Made by a program: the position numbers and the translations under genes. Below the pieces are notes generated by a model, which saw only the letters and a list, made by a program, of their open reading frames with translations, made no database searches and was not told the origin of the DNA. Positions 1-12,044 of a stretch of 64,000 nt of DNA are shown piece after piece. Origin of the DNA: Atherix ibis (Eukaryota; Arthropoda; Insecta; Diptera; Athericidae); the NCBI GenBank assembly GCA_958298945.1, contig OY282608.1:63464951-63528950 (forward strand), read 5' to 3'. Position 1 is the first letter of the stretch. Every line of letters starts with the position of its first letter.

Positions 1-2400
1 TTGGTTTGTTGGTTTGTTGGTTTGTTGGTTTGTTGGCTTGTTGGTTTGTTGGCTTGTTGGTTTGTTGGTTTGTTGGTTTGTTGGCTTGTTGGCTTGTTGG
101 TTTGTTGGTTTGTTGGTTTGTTGGTTTGTTGGTTTGTTCGTTGGTTGGTGTGTTGGTTAATTGGTTTGTTGGTTTGTTGGTTTCTTGGTTTGTTGGTTTG
201 TTAGTTTGTTGGTTTGTTGGTTTGTTGGTTTATTTGTTTGTTGGTTTGTTGGTTTGTTGGTTTGTTGGTTTGTTGGTTTATTTGTTTGTTGGTTTGTTGG
301 CTTGCTGGTTTGTTGGTTTGTTGGTTTGTTGGCTTGTTGGTTTGTTGGTTTGTTGGCTTGTTGGCTTGTTGGTTTGTTGGTTTGTTGGTTTGTTGGTTTG
401 TTGGTTTATTGGTTTGTTGGTTTGTTGGTTTTTTGGTTTGTTGGTTTGTTGGTTTGTTGGCTTGTTGGTTTGTTGGTTTGTTGGCTTGTTGGTTTGTTGG
501 TTTGTTGGCTTGTTGGCTTGTTGGTTTGTTGGTTTGTTGGCTTGTTGGTTACTTAGTTTGTTGGTTTGTTGGTTTGTTGGTTTGTTGGTTTGTTGGTTTG
601 TTGGCTTTCTGGCTTGTTGGTTTGTTGGCTTGTTGGCTTGTTGCTTTGTTGCTTTGTTGGTTTGTTGGTTTGTTGGTTTGTTGGCTTGTTGGCTTGTTGG
701 TTTGTTGGTTTGTTGGTTTGTTGGTTTGTTGGCTTGTTGGTTTGTTGGTTTGTTGGTTTGTTGGTTTGTTAGTTTTTTGGTTTGTTGGTTTGTTGGTTTG
801 TTGGTTTGTTGGTTTGTTGGTTTGTTGGCTTGTTGGTTTGTTGGTTTGTTGGTTTGTTGGCTTGTTGGTTTGTTGATTTGTTGGCTTGTTGGCTTGTTGG
901 TTTGTTGGTTTGTTGGTTTTTTGGTTTGTTGGCTTGTTGGCTTGTTGGTTTATTGGTTTGTTGGCTTGTTGGTTTGTTGGCTTGTTGGTTTGTTGGTTTG
1001 TTGGTTTGTTGGCTTGTTGGCTTGTTGGTTTGTTGGTTTGTTGGTTTGTTGGTTTGTTGGCTTGTTGGTTACTTAGTTTGTTGGTTTGTTGGCTTGTTGG
1101 TTTGTTGGTTTGTTGGCTTGTTCGTTTTTTGGTTTGTTGGCTTGTTGGCTTATTGGTTTGTTGGTTTGTTGGTTTGTTGGCTTGTTGGTTTGTTGGGTTG
1201 TTGGTTTGTTGGTTTGTTGGTTTGTTGGTTTGTTGGTTTGTTGGTTTGTTGGTTTGTTGGTTTGTTGGCTTGTTGGCTTGTTGGTTTGTTGGTTTGTTGG
1301 TTTGTTGGTTTATTTGTTTGTTGGTTTGTTGGCTTGTTGGTTTGTTGGTTTGTTGGTTTATTGGCTTGTTGGTTTGTTGGCTTGTTGGCTTGTTGCTTTG
1401 TTGGTTTGTTGGTTTATTGGCTTGTTGGCTTGTTGGTTTGTTAGTTTGTTGGCTTTTTGGTTACTTGGTTTGTTGGTTTGTTGGTTTGTTGGCTTGTTGG
1501 TTTGTTGGCTTGTTGGTTTGTTGGTTTGTTGGTTTGTTGGCATGTTTGCTTGTTGGTTTGTTGGTTTGTTGGTTTATTGGTTTGTTGGTTTGTTGGTTTG
1601 TTGGTTTGTTGGTTTGTTGGTTTATTTGTTTGTTGGTTTGTTGGTTTGTTGGTTTGTTGGTTTGTTGGTTTGTTGGTTTGTTGTTTTGTTGGTTTATTTG
1701 TTTGTTGGTTTGTTGGCTTGTTGGTTTGTTGGTTTGTTGGTTTGTTGGCGTGTTGGTTTGTTGGTTTGTTGGCTTGTTGGCTTGTTGGTTTGCTGGTTTG
1801 TTGGTTTGTTGGTTTGTTGGTTTGTTGGTTTTTTGGTTTGTTGGTTTGTTGGTTTGTTGGCTTGTTGGTTTGTTGGTTTGTTGGTTTGTTGGTTTGTTGG
1901 CTTGTTGGTTTGTTGGCTTGTTGGCTTGTTGGTTTGTTGGTTTGTTGGCTTGTTGGTTACTTTGTCTGTTGGTTTGTTGGTTTGTTGGTTTGTTGGTTTG
2001 TTGGCTTGTTGGCTTGTTGGTTTGTTGGCTTGTTGGCTTGTTGCTTTGTTGGTTTGTTTGTTTGTTGGCTTGTTGGTTTGTTGGTTTGTTGGTTTGTTGG
2101 TTTGTTGGTTTGTTGGTTTGTTGGTTTGTTGGCTTGTTGGTTTGTTGGTTTGTTGGCTTGTTGGTTTGTTGGTTTGTTGGTTTGTTGGTTTGTTGGCTTG
2201 TTGGCTTGTTGGGATGTTTGTTTGTTGGCTTGTTGGTTTGTTGGCTTGTTGGTTTGTTGGTTTGTTGGTTTGTTGGTTTGTTGGCTTGTTGGCTTGTTGG
2301 TTTGTTGGTTTGTTGGCTTGTTGGTTACTTAGTTTGTTGGTTTGTTGGCATGTTGGTTTGTTGGTTTGTTGGTTTGTTGGCTTGTTGGTTACTTAGTTTA
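1..2400 (+). repeat. Left array domain, no clear long duplicate
   Basis: This stretch has ordinary octamers in which I could not find a kilobase-scale partner elsewhere in the window. It contains the GGTTACTTAG cassette at 547, 1069, 2325 and 2387 and one GGCTTTTTGGTTACTTGG cassette at 1451. The right end (about 2210-2400, with GGGATGTTTG at 2211) resembles 3172-3360 at an offset of 961 bp and so leads into the next block. Scattered private variants, such as GGTGTGTT near 147 and GGCGTGTT near 1748, suggest older, less homogenised sequence. Confidence 0.7.
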
Positions 2401-2527
2401 TTGGTTTGTTGGCATGTTGGTTTGTTGGTTTGTTGGTTTGTTGGCTTGTTGGTTTGTTGGTTTGTTGGTTCATTGGTTTGTTGGTTTGTAGGTTTGTTGG
2501 TTTGTTGGTTTGTTGGTTTGTTGGTTT

Positions 2528-3524
2528 ATTTGTTTGTTGGTTTGTTGATTTGTTGGTTTGTTGGTTTGTTGGTTTGTTGGTTTATTTGTTTGTTGGTTTG
2601 TTGGTTTGTTGGTTTGTTGGCTTGTTGGTTTGTTATCTTGTTGGCTTGTTGGTTTGTTGGTTTTTTGGTTTGTTGGTTTGTTGCTTTGTTGGTTTTTTTG
2701 GTTTGTTGGTTTATTTATTTGTTTGTTTGTTGGCTTGTTGGTTTGTTGGTTTGTTGGTTTGTTGGTTTGTTGGTTTGTTGGCTTGTTGGTATGTTGGTTT
2801 GTTGGTTTGTTGATTTGTTGGCTTGTTGGTTTGTTGGTTTGTTGGTTTTTTTGTTTGTTGGTTAGTTGGCTTGTTGGTTTGTTGGTTTGTTAGTTTGTTG
2901 GCTTGTTGGTTTGTTGGTTTGTTGGTTTGTTGGTTTGTTCGCTTGTTGCTTTGTTGGTTTGTTTGTTTGTTGGCTTGTTGGCTTGTTGGTTTGTTAGTTT
3001 GTTGGCTTTTTGGTTACTTGGTTTGTTGGTTTGTTAATTTGTTGGCTTGTTGGTTTGTTGGCTTGTTGGTTTGTTGGTTTGTTGGTTTGTTGGCTTGTTG
3101 GTTTGTTGGTTTGTTGGCTTGTTGGTTTGTTGGTTTGTTGGTTTGTTGGTTTGTTGGCTTGTTGGCTTGTTAGGATGTTTGTTTGTTGGCTTGTTGGTTT
3201 GTTGGCTTGTTGGTTTGTTGGTTTGTTGGTTTGTTGGTTTGTTGGCTTGTTGGCTTGTTGGTTTGTTGGTTTGTTGGCTTGTTGGTTACTTAGTTTGTTG
3301 GTTTGTTGGCATGTTGGTTTGCTGGTTTGTTGGTTTGTTGGCTTGTTGGTTACTTAGTTTGTTGGTTTGTTGGCATGTTGGTTTGTTGGTTTGTTGGCTT
3401 GTTGGTTTGTTGGTTTGTTGGTTTGTTGGTTTGTTGGCTTGTTGGCTTGTTGGGATGTTTGTTTGATGGCTTGTTGGTTTGTTGGCATGTTGGCTTGTTG
3501 GTTACTTAGTTTGTTGGTTTGTTG
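2528..3524 (+). repeat. Triplicated unit, copy 1
   Basis: This is the first of three related blocks of about 0.9-1.0 kb. Its markers are a TGTTATCTTG variant at 2631, a 9-bp monomer with seven T at 2691, the doubled TTTATTTATTTG that follows it, GGTATGTTGG at 2788, the GGCTTTTTGGTTACTTGG cassette at 3004 and an AGGATGTTTG variant at 3172. The same markers in the same order reappear 897 bp downstream. A second GGGATGTTTG at 3452, 280 bp after the first, shows a smaller duplication nested inside the unit. Confidence 0.85.
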
Positions 3525-4437
3525 GTTTGTTATCTTGTTGGCTTGTTGGTTTGTTGGTTTTTTGGTTTGTTGGTTTGTTGCTTTGTTGGTTTTTTTGGTT
3601 TGTTGGTTTATTTATTTGTTTGTTTGTTGGCTTGTTGGTTTGTTGGTTTGTTGGTTTGTTGGTTTGTTGGTTTGTTGGCTTGTTGGTATGTTGGTTTGTT
3701 GGTTTGTTGATTTGTTGGCTTGTTGGTTTGTTGGTTTGTTGGTTTGTTTGTTTGTTGGTTAGTTGGCTTGTTGGTTTGTTGGTTTGTTGGTTTGTTGGCT
3801 TGTTGGTTTGTTGGTTTGTTGGTTTGTTGGTTTGTTCGCTTGTTGCTTTGTTGGTTTGTTTGTTTGTTGGCTTGTTGGCTTGTTGGTTTGTTAGTTTGTT
3901 GGCTTTTTGGTTACTTGGTTTGTTGGTTTGTTAATTTGTTGGCTTGTTGGTTTGTTGGCTTGTTGGTTTGTTGGTTTGTTGGTTTGTTGGCTTGTTGGTT
4001 TGTTGGTTTGTTGGCTTGTTGGTTTGTTGGTTTGTTGGTTTGTTGGTTTGTTGGTTTGTTGGCTTGTTGGCTTGTTGGGATGTTTGTTTGTTGGCTTGTT
4101 GGTTTGTTGGCTTGTTGGTTTGTTGGTTTGTTGGTTTGTTGGTTTGTTGGCTTGTTGGCTTGTTGGTTTGTTGGTTTGTTGGCTTGTTGGTTACTTAGTT
4201 TGTTGGTTTGTTGGCATGTTGGTTTGTTGGTTTGTTGGTTTGTTGGCTTGCTGGTTACTTAGTTTGTTGGTTTGTTGGCATGTTGGTTTGTTGGTTTGTT
4301 GGCTTGTTGGTTTGTTGGTTTGTTGGTTTGTTGGTTTGTTGGCTTGTTGGCTTGTTGGGATGTTTGTTTGATGGCTTGTTGGTTTGTTGGCATGTTGGCT
4401 TGTTGGTTACTTAGTTTGTTGGTTTGTTGGTTTGTTG
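3525..4437 (+). repeat. Triplicated unit, copy 2
   Basis: This copy repeats copy 1 at an offset of 897 bp (905 bp in its second half, after one octamer was gained). TGTTATCTTG is at 3528, the seven-T monomer at 3588, GGTATGTTGG at 3685, the GGCTTTTTGGTTACTTGG cassette at 3901 and GGGATGTTTG at 4077 and 4357. It lacks the roughly 100 bp that precede TGTTATCTTG in copies 1 and 3. A GGTTACTTAG cassette at about 3500 sits there instead, which marks a recombination junction. Confidence 0.85.
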
Positions 4438-4990
4438 GTTTATTTGTTTGTTGGTTTGTTGATTTGTTGGTTTGTTGGTTTGTTGGTTTGTTGGTTTATT
4501 TGTTTGTTGGTTTGTTGGTTTGTTGGTTTGTTGGCTTGTTGGTTTGTTATCTTGTTGGCTTGTTGGTTTGTTGGTTTTTTGGTTTGTTGGTTTGTTGCTT
4601 TGTTGGTTTTTTGGTTTGTTGGTTTATTTATTTGTTTGTTTGTTGGCTTGTTGGTTTGTTGGTTTGTTGGTTTGTTGGTTTGTTGGTTTGTTGGATTGTT
4701 GGTATGTTGGTTTGTTGGTTTGTTGATTTGTTGGCTTGTTGGTTTGTTGGTTTGTTGGTTTGTTTGTTTGTTGGTTTGTTGGCTTGTTGGTTTGTTGGTT
4801 TGTTGGTTTGTTGGCTTGTTGGTTTGTTGGTTTGTTGGTTTGTTGGTTTGTTCGCTTGTTGCTTTGTTGGTTTGTTTGTTTGTTGGCTTGTTGGCTTGTT
4901 GGTTTGTTAGTTTGTTGGCTTTTTGGTTACTTGGTTTGTTGGTTTGTTAATTTGTTGGCTTGTTGGTTTGTTGGCTTGTTGGTTTGTTGG
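4438..4990 (+). repeat. Triplicated unit, copy 3 (truncated)
   Basis: TGTTATCTTG is at 4545, 1017 bp after copy 2, and GGTATGTTGG is at 4701, 1016 bp after copy 2. The one-base change in offset is explained by this copy having six T where copies 1 and 2 have seven, so it has returned to the 8-bp register. The GGCTTTTTGGTTACTTGG cassette is at 4917. Resemblance to copy 2 fades at about 4990, near a TTGTTTTGTTGG variant. Confidence 0.82.
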
Positions 4991-5399
4991 TTTGTTGTTT
5001 TGTTGGCTTGTTGGCTTGTTGGTTTGTTGGTTTGTTGGTTTGTTGGTTTTTTGGTTTGTTGGTTTGTTGGTTTGCTGGCTTGTTGGTTTGTTGGTTTGTT
5101 GGTTTATTTGTTTGTTGGTTTGTTGGTTTGTTGGTTTGTTGGTTTGTTGGTTTGTTGGTTTATTTGTTTGTTGGTTTGTTGGCTTGTTGGTTTGTTGGTT
5201 TGTTGGTTTGTTGGCTTGTTGGTTTGTCGGTTTGTTGGCTTGTTTGCTTGTTGGTTTGTTGGTTTGTTGGTTTGTTGGTTTGTTGGTTTTTTGGTTTGTT
5301 GGTTTGTTGGTTTGTTGGCTTGTTGATTTGTTGGTTTGTTGGCTTGTTGGTTTGTTGGTTTGTTGGCTTGTTGGCTTGTTGGTTTGTTGGTTTGTTGGC

Positions 5400-6500
5400 T
5401 TGTTGGTTACTTAGTTTGTTGGTTTGTTGGTTTGTTGGTTTGTTGGTTTGTTGGTTTGTTGACTTGTTGGCTTGTTGGTTTGTTGGCTTGTTGGCTTGTT
5501 GCTTTTTTGGTTTGTTGGTTTGTTGGCTTGTTGGCTTGTTGGTTTGTTGATTTGTTGGTTTGTTGGTTTGTTGGTTTGTTGGCTTGTTGGCTTGTTGGCT
5601 TGTTGGTTTGTTGGTTTGTTGGTTTGTTGGCTTGTTGCTTTGTTGGTTTGTCGGCTTGTTAGCTTGTTGGTTTGTTGGTTTGTTTGTTTGTTGGTTTGTT
5701 GGTTTGTTGGTTTGTTGGCTTGTTGGTTTGTTGGTTTGTTGGTTTGTTGGTTTGTTGGCTCGTTGGTTTGTTGGTTTGTTGGCTTGTTGGCTTGTTGGCT
5801 TGTTGGTTTGTTGGTTTGTTGGTTTGTTGGTTTGTTGGTTTATTTGTTTGTTGGTTTGTTGGCTTGTTGGTTTGTTGGTTTGTTGGTTTGTTGGCTTGTT
5901 GGTTTGTTGGTTTGTTGGCTTGTTGGCTTGTTGGTTTGTTGGTTTCTTGGCTTGTTGGCTTGTTGGTTTGTTAGTTTGTTGGTTTGTTGGTTTGTTGGCT
6001 TGCTGGGTTGTTGGTTTGCTGGATTGTTGTTTTGTTGGTTTGTCGGTTTGTTGGTTTGTTGGTTTGTTGGCTTGTTTATTTGTTGGCTTGTTGGTTTGTT
6101 GGTTTGTTAGTTTGTTTTCTTGTTGGTTTGTTGGTTTGTTGGTTTGTTGGTTTGTTGGTTTGTTGGTTTGTTGGTTTGTTGGTTTTTTGGTTTGTGGGTT
6201 TGTTGATTTGTTGGCTTGTTGGTTTGTTGGTTTGTTGGCTTGTTGGTTTGTAGGTTTGTTGTTTTGTTGGCTTGTTGGTTTGTTGGTTTATTGGCTTGTT
6301 GGTTACTTAGTTTGTTGGTTTGTTGGTTTGTTGGTTTGTTGGTTTCTTGGCTTGTTGGCTTGTTGGTTTGTTGGTTTGTTGGTTTGTTGATTTGTTGGCT
6401 TGTTGGTTTGTTGGTTTGTTGGCTTGTTGGTTTGTTGGTTTGTTGGTTTGTTGGTTTGTTTGCTTGTTGGCTTGTTGGTTTATTGGTTTGTTGGCTTGTT
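5400..6500 (+). repeat. Long-distance duplicate, left copy (partner at 12.05-13.13 kb)
   Basis: This block shares a series of rare variants with 12.05-13.13 kb at offsets of 6628-6644 bp. They include GACTTGTTGG at 5461 (partner 12097), GGCTCGTT at 5757 (partner 12393) and GGTTTGCTGGATTGTTG at 6013 (partner 12641). The small changes in offset are multiples of 8 and are gains or losses of whole monomers. The intervening sequence, 6.5-12 kb, contains other duplicated blocks, so the two copies were probably separated by later insertions. Confidence 0.85.
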
Positions 6501-7884
6501 GCTTTGTTGGCTTGTTGGTTTGTCGGTTTGTTTGTTTGTTGGCTTGTTGGCTTGTTTGTTTGTTGGTTTGTTGGCTTGTTGGTTACTTAGTTTGTTGGTT
6601 TGTTAGCATGTTGGTTTGTTGGTTTGTTGGTTTGTTGGCTTATTGGTTTGTTGGTTTGTTGGCTTGTTGGCTTGTTGGTTTGTTGGTTTGTTGGTTTGTT
6701 GGCTTGTTGGTTTGTTGGTTTGTTGGCTTGTTGGCTTGTTGACTTGTTGGTTTGTTGGTTTGTTGGTTTGTTGGCTTGTTGGCTTGTTGGTTTGTTGGCT
6801 TGTTGGTTTGTTGGTTTGTTGGTTTGTTGGTTTGTTGGTTTGTTGGCTTGTTGGCTTGTTGGTTTGTTGGTTTGTTGGCTTGTTGGTTTGTTGGCTTGTT
6901 GGTTTGTTGGTTTGTTGGCTTGTTGGCTTGTTGTCTTGTTGGTTTGTTGGTTTGTTCGCTTGTTGGTTTGTTGGTTTGTTGGCTTGTTGGCTTATTGGTT
7001 TGTTGGTTTGTTGGTTTGTTGGCTTGTTGGTTTGTTGGCTTGTTGGCTTGTTGCTTTGTTTGTTTGTTGGTTTGTTGGTTAATTGGTTTGTTGGTTTGTT
7101 GGTTTGTTGGTTTGTTGGTTTGTTGGTTTGTTGGTTTGTTGGTTTGTTGGTTTGTTGGTTTATTTGTTTGTTGGTTTGGTTTGTTGGTTTGTTTGTTTGC
7201 TGGTTTGTTGGTTTATTTGTTTGTTGGTTTGTTGGTTTGTTGGCTTGTTGGTTTGTTGGCTTGTTGGCTTGTTGGTTTGTTGGTTTGTTGGTTTGTTGGT
7301 TTGTTGGTTTGTTGCTTTGTTGGTTTTTTGGTTTGTTGGTTTATTTGTTTGTTGGTTTGTTGGCTTGTTGGTTTGTTGGTTTGTTGGTTTGTTGGTTTGT
7401 TGGCTTGTTGGTTTGCTGGTTTGTTGGTTTGTTGGCTTGTTGGCTTGTTGGTTTGTTGGTTTGTTGGTTTGTTGGTTTGTTGGTTTGTTGGTTTTTTGGT
7501 TTGTTGGTTTGTTGGTTTGTTGGCTTGTTGGTTTGTTGGTTTGTTGGCTTGTTGGCTTGTTGGTTTGTTGGTTTGTTGGCTTGTTGGTTACTTAGTTTGT
7601 TGGTTTGTTGGTTTGTTGGTTTGTTGGTTTGTTCGTTTGTTGGTTTGTTAGTTTGTTGGTTTGTTGGCTTGTTGGCTTGTTGGCTTGTTGGTTTGTTGGT
7701 TTGTTGGTTTGTTGGTTTGTTGGTTTGTTGGTTTATTTGTTTGTTGGTTTGTTGGCTTGTTGGTTTGTTGGTTTGTTGGTTTGTTGGTTTGTTGGCTTGT
7801 TGGCTTACTGGTTTGTTAGTTTGTTGGCTTTTTGGTTACTTGGTTTGTTGGTTTGTTGTTTTGTTGGCTTGTTGGCTTGTTGGC
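6496..7884 (+). repeat. 1389-bp tandem unit, copy 1
   Basis: The first of two adjacent units spaced by exactly 1389 bp. Matching points are GCTTTGTTGG at 6501 and 7890, and TTGGTTTGGT, the only 5-bp monomer of the unit, at 7171 and 8560. Conceptual translations of the two copies are identical over roughly 300 codons, so I see no difference over about 900 bp. The remainder of 1389 divided by 8 is 5, which matches one 5-bp monomer per unit. Confidence 0.93.
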
Positions 7885-9262
7885 TTGTTGCTTTGTTGGC
7901 TTGTTGGTTTGTCGGTTTGTTTGTTTGTTGGCTTGTTGGCTTGTTTGTTTGTTGGTTTGTTGGCTTGTTGGTTACTTAGTTTGTTGGTTTGTTAGCATGT
8001 TGGTTTGTTGGTTTGTTGGTTTGTTGGCTTATTGGTTTGTTGGTTTGTTGGCTTGTTGGCTTGTTGGTTTGTTGGTTTGTTGGTTTGTTGGCTTGTTGGT
8101 TTGTTGGTTTGTTGGCTTGTTGGCTTGTTGACTTGTTGGTTTGTTGGTTTGTTGGTTTGTTGGCTTGTTGGCTTGTTGGTTTGTTGGCTTGTTGGTTTGT
8201 TGGTTTGTTGGTTTGTTGGTTTGTTGGTTTGTTGGCTTGTTGGCTTGTTGGTTTGTTGGTTTGTTGGCTTGTTGGTTTGTTGGCTTGTTGGTTTGTTGGT
8301 TTGTTGGCTTGTTGGCTTGTTGTCTTGTTGGTTTGTTGGTTTGTTCGCTTGTTGGTTTGTTGGTTTGTTGGCTTGTTGGCTTATTGGTTTGTTGGTTTGT
8401 TGGTTTGTTGGCTTGTTGGTTTGTTGGCTTGTTGGCTTGTTGCTTTGTTTGTTTGTTGGTTTGTTGGTTAATTGGTTTGTTGGTTTGTTGGTTTGTTGGT
8501 TTGTTGGTTTGTTGGTTTGTTGGTTTGTTGGTTTGTTGGTTTGTTGGTTTATTTGTTTGTTGGTTTGGTTTGTTGGTTTGTTTGTTTGCTGGTTTGTTGG
8601 TTTATTTGTTTGTTGGTTTGTTGGTTTGTTGGCTTGTTGGTTTGTTGGCTTGTTGGCTTGTTGGTTTGTTGGTTTGTTGGTTTGTTGGTTTGTTGGTTTG
8701 TTGCTTTGTTGGTTTTTTGGTTTGTTGGTTTATTTGTTTGTTGGTTTGTTGGCTTGTTGGTTTGTTGGTTTGTTGGTTTGTTGGTTTGTTGGCTTGTTGG
8801 TTTGCTGGTTTGTTGGTTTGTTGGCTTGTTGGCTTGTTGGTTTGTTGGTTTGTTGGTTTGTTGGTTTGTTGGTTTGTTGGTTTTTTGGTTTGTTGGTTTG
8901 TTGGTTTGTTGGCTTGTTGGTTTGTTGGTTTGTTGGCTTGTTGGCTTGTTGGTTTGTTGGTTTGTTGGCTTGTTGGTTACTTAGTTTGTTGGTTTGTTGG
9001 TTTGTTGGTTTGTTGGTTTGTTCGTTTGTTGGTTTGTTAGTTTGTTGGTTTGTTGGCTTGTTGGCTTGTTGGCTTGTTGGTTTGTTGGTTTGTTGGTTTG
9101 TTGGTTTGTTGGTTTGTTGGTTTATTTGTTTGTTGGTTTGTTGGCTTGTTGGTTTGTTGGTTTGTTGGTTTGTTGGTTTGTTGGTTTGTTGGCTTGTTGG
9201 CTTACTGGTTTGTTAGTTTGTTGGCTTTTTGGTTACTTGGTTTGTTGGTTTGTTGTTTTGTT
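7885..9262 (+). repeat. 1389-bp tandem unit, copy 2
   Basis: This is the second, near-identical unit. It keeps the 5-bp monomer (GGTTT at 8562). Near its right end one extra octamer raises the offset from 1389 to 1397 bp, and beyond about 9262 the sequence departs from copy 1. More distant relatives of the same unit lie at about 13.2-14.3 kb and 16.5-17.6 kb, each with the same 5-bp monomer (13673 and 16927). Confidence 0.93.
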
Positions 9263-10270
9263 GGCTTGTTGGCTTGTTGGCTTGTTGGTTTGTTGGCTTG
9301 TTGGTTTGTTGGTTTGTTGGCTTGTTGGCTTGTTGCTTTGTTGGTTTGTTGGTTTGTTGGCTTGTTGGTTTGTTGGCTTGTTGGCTTGTTGGTTTGTTAG
9401 TTTGTTGCCTTTTTTGTTACTTGGTTTGTTGGTTTGTTGGTTTGTTGGTTTGTTGGTTTGTTGGTTTGTTGGTTTGTTGGTTTGTTGGTTTGTTGGTTTT
9501 TTGGTTTGTTGGTTTGTTGGTTTCTTGGCTTGTTGGTTTGTTGGTTTCTTGGCTTGTTGGCTTGTTGGTTTGTTGGTTTGTTGGCTTGTTGGTTACTTAG
9601 TTTGTTGGTTTGTTGGTTTGTTGGTTTGTTGGTTTGTTGGTTTGTTGGCTTGTTGGTTACTTAGTTTGTTGGTTTGTTGGTTTGTTGGCTTGTTGGTTTG
9701 TTGGCTTGTTGGTTTGTTGGTTTGTTGGTTTGTTGGCTTGTTGGTTTGTTGGTTTGTTGGCTTGTTGGTTTCTTAGTTTGTTGGTTTGTTGGTTTGTTGG
9801 TTTGTTGGTTTGTTGGCTTATTGGCTTGTTGGCTTGTTGGTTTGTTGGCTTGTTGGCTTGTTGCTTTGTTGGTTTGTTGGCCTGTTGGTTTGTTGGCTTG
9901 TTGGTTTGTTGGTTTGTTGGTTTGTTGACTTGTTGGCTTGTTGGTTTGTTGGTTTGTTGGTTTGTTGGTTTGTTGGTTTGTTGGTTTATTGGTTTGTTGG
10001 TTTGTTGGTTTGTTGGTTTGTTGGCTTGTTGGTTTGTTGGTTTGTTGGCTTGTTGGCTTGTTGGTTTATTGGTTTTTTGGTTTGTTGGTTTGTTGGTTTG
10101 TTGGTTTGTTGGCTTGTTGGCTTGTTGGTTTGTTGGTTTGTTGGGTTGTTGGTTACTTGGTTTGTTGGTTTGTTGGTTTGTTGGCTTGTTGGTTAGTTAG
10201 TTTGTTGGTTTGTTGGCATGTTGGCTTGTTGGTTTGTTGGTTTGTTGGCTTGTTGGTTACTTAGTTTGTT
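9263..10270 (+). repeat. Block with GCCTTTTTTGTTAC marker, copy 1
   Basis: This block carries a degraded version of the GGCTTTTTGGTTAC cassette, GCCTTTTTTGTTAC at 9407, followed by a long run of consensus octamers, several GGTTTCTT monomers and repeated GGTTACTTAG cassettes. The same arrangement is found at 14550 (offset 5143) and 17812 (offset a further 3262). The last part holds a GGTTAGTTAG variant near 10192 that is also kept in the later copies. Confidence 0.85.
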
Positions 10271-12044
10271 GGTTTGTTGGTTTGTTGGTTTGTTGGTTTG
10301 TTGGTTTTTTGGTTTGTTGGTTTGTTGGTTTGTTGACTTCTTTGTTTGTTGGTTTGTTGGCTTTTTGGTTACTTGGTTTGTTGGTTTGTTGGTTTGTTGG
10401 TTTGTTGGTTTGTTGGTTTGTTGGCTTGTTGGCTTGTTGGTTTGTTGGTTTGTTGGCTTGTTGGTTTATTGGTTTGTTGGCTTGTTGGCTTGTTGCTTTG
10501 TTATTTTGTTGGTTTGTTGGCTTGTTGGTTTGTTGGCTTGTTGGCTTGTTGGTTTGTTAGTTTGTTGGCTTTTTGGTTATTTGGTTTGTTTTTTCGTTGG
10601 TTTGTTGGCTTGTTGGTTTGTTGGTTTGTTGGTTTGTTGGTTTGTTGGTTTGTTGGTTTTTTTGATTTGTTGGTTTGTTGGTTTGTTAGCTTGTTGGTTT
10701 GTTGGTTTGTTGGCTTGTTGGTTTGTTGGTTTGTTGGTTTGTTGGCTTGTTGGTTTGTTGGTTTGTTGGCTTGTTGGTTACTTGGTTTGTTGGTTTGTTG
10801 GTTTGTTGGCTTGTTGGTTTGTTGGTTTGTTAATTTGTTGGCTTGTTGGTTTGATGGTTTGTTGGCTTGTTGGTTTGTTGGTTTGTTGGCTTGTTGGCTT
10901 GTCGGTTTGTTCGTTTGTTGGTTTGTTGGTTTGTTGGTTTGTTGGTTTGTTGGCTTGTTGGTTTGTTGGTTTATTGGCTTGTTGGCTTGTTGCTTTGTTC
11001 GTTTGATGGTTTGTTGGTTTGTTGGTTTGTTGGCTTGTTGGTTTGTTAGTTTGTTGGTTTGTTGGTTTGTTGGTTTGTTGGTTTGTTGGATTATTGGTTT
11101 GTTGGCTTGTTGGTTTGTTGGTTTGTTGGCTTGTTGGTTTGTTGGTTTGTTGGTTTGTTGGCTTGTTGGCTTGTTGGTTTGTTGGTTTGTTGGCTTGTTG
11201 GCTTGTTGGTTTGTTGGTTTGTTGGTTTGTTGGTTTGTTGGTTTGTTGGTTTGTTCGTTTGTTGGTTTGTTGGTTAATTGGTTTGTTGGTTTGTTGGTTT
11301 TTTGGTTTGTTGGTTTGTTGGTTTGTTGGTTTATTTGTTTGTTGGTTTGTTGGTTTGTTGGTTTGTTGGTTTGTTGGTTTGTTGGTTTGTTGGTTTGTTG
11401 GTTTGTTGGTTTGTTGGTTTGTTGGTTTATTTATTTGTTGGTTTGTTGGCTTGTTGGTTTGTTGGTTTGTTGGTTTGTTGGCTTGTTGGTTTGTTGGTTT
11501 GTTGGCTTGTTGGCTTGTTGGTTTGTTGGTTTCTTGGTTTGTTGGTTTTTTGGTTTGTTGGTTTGTTGGTTTGTTGACTTGTTGGTTTGTTGGTTTGTTT
11601 GCTTTTTGGTTCCTTGGTTTGTTGGTTTGTTGGTTTGTTGGTTTGTTGGTTTGTTGGCTTGTTGGCTTGTTGGTTTGTTGGTTTGTTGGCTTGTTGGTTT
11701 GTTGGTTTGTTGGCTTGTTGGCTTGTTGCTTTGTTGGTTTGTTGGTTTGTTGGCTTGTTGGTTTGTTGGCTTGTTGGCTTGTTGGTTTGTTAGTTTGTTG
11801 GCTTTTTGGTTATTTGGTTTGTTTTTTCGTTGGTTGGTTGGCTTGTTGGTTTGTTGGTTTGTTGGTTTGTTGGTTTGTTGGTTTTTTTAATTTGTTGGTT
11901 TGTTGGTTTGTTAGCTTGTTGGTTTGTTGGTTTTTTGGTTTGTTGGTTTGTTGGTTTGTTGGCTTGTTGGTTTGTTGGTTTGTTGGCTTGTTGGTTTGTT
12001 GGTTTGTTGGCTTGTTGGCTTGTTGGTTTGTTGGTTTGTTGGCT
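10271..12044 (+). repeat. Block with GTTTTTTCG marker, two sub-units of about 1.2 kb
   Basis: The cassette GGTTATTTGGTTTG followed by GTTTTTTCG occurs at 10588 and again at 11821, 1233 bp later. Each is followed by a 9-bp monomer with seven T (10655 and 11880). The cassette GCTTTGTTCGTTTGATGG appears here at 10992, the first example I found in the window. The GTTTTTTCG marker recurs at 15731, 19001 and 20202, so this block seeded the copies to its right or shares a source with them. Confidence 0.85.

Noticed and set aside
1..1076. Possible multi-pass membrane protein, because the translation is hydrophobic with regular W, C and G
   Set aside because: The same peptide is read in all three forward frames and across the whole 64 kb, so the hydrophobicity comes from the T/G-rich composition.
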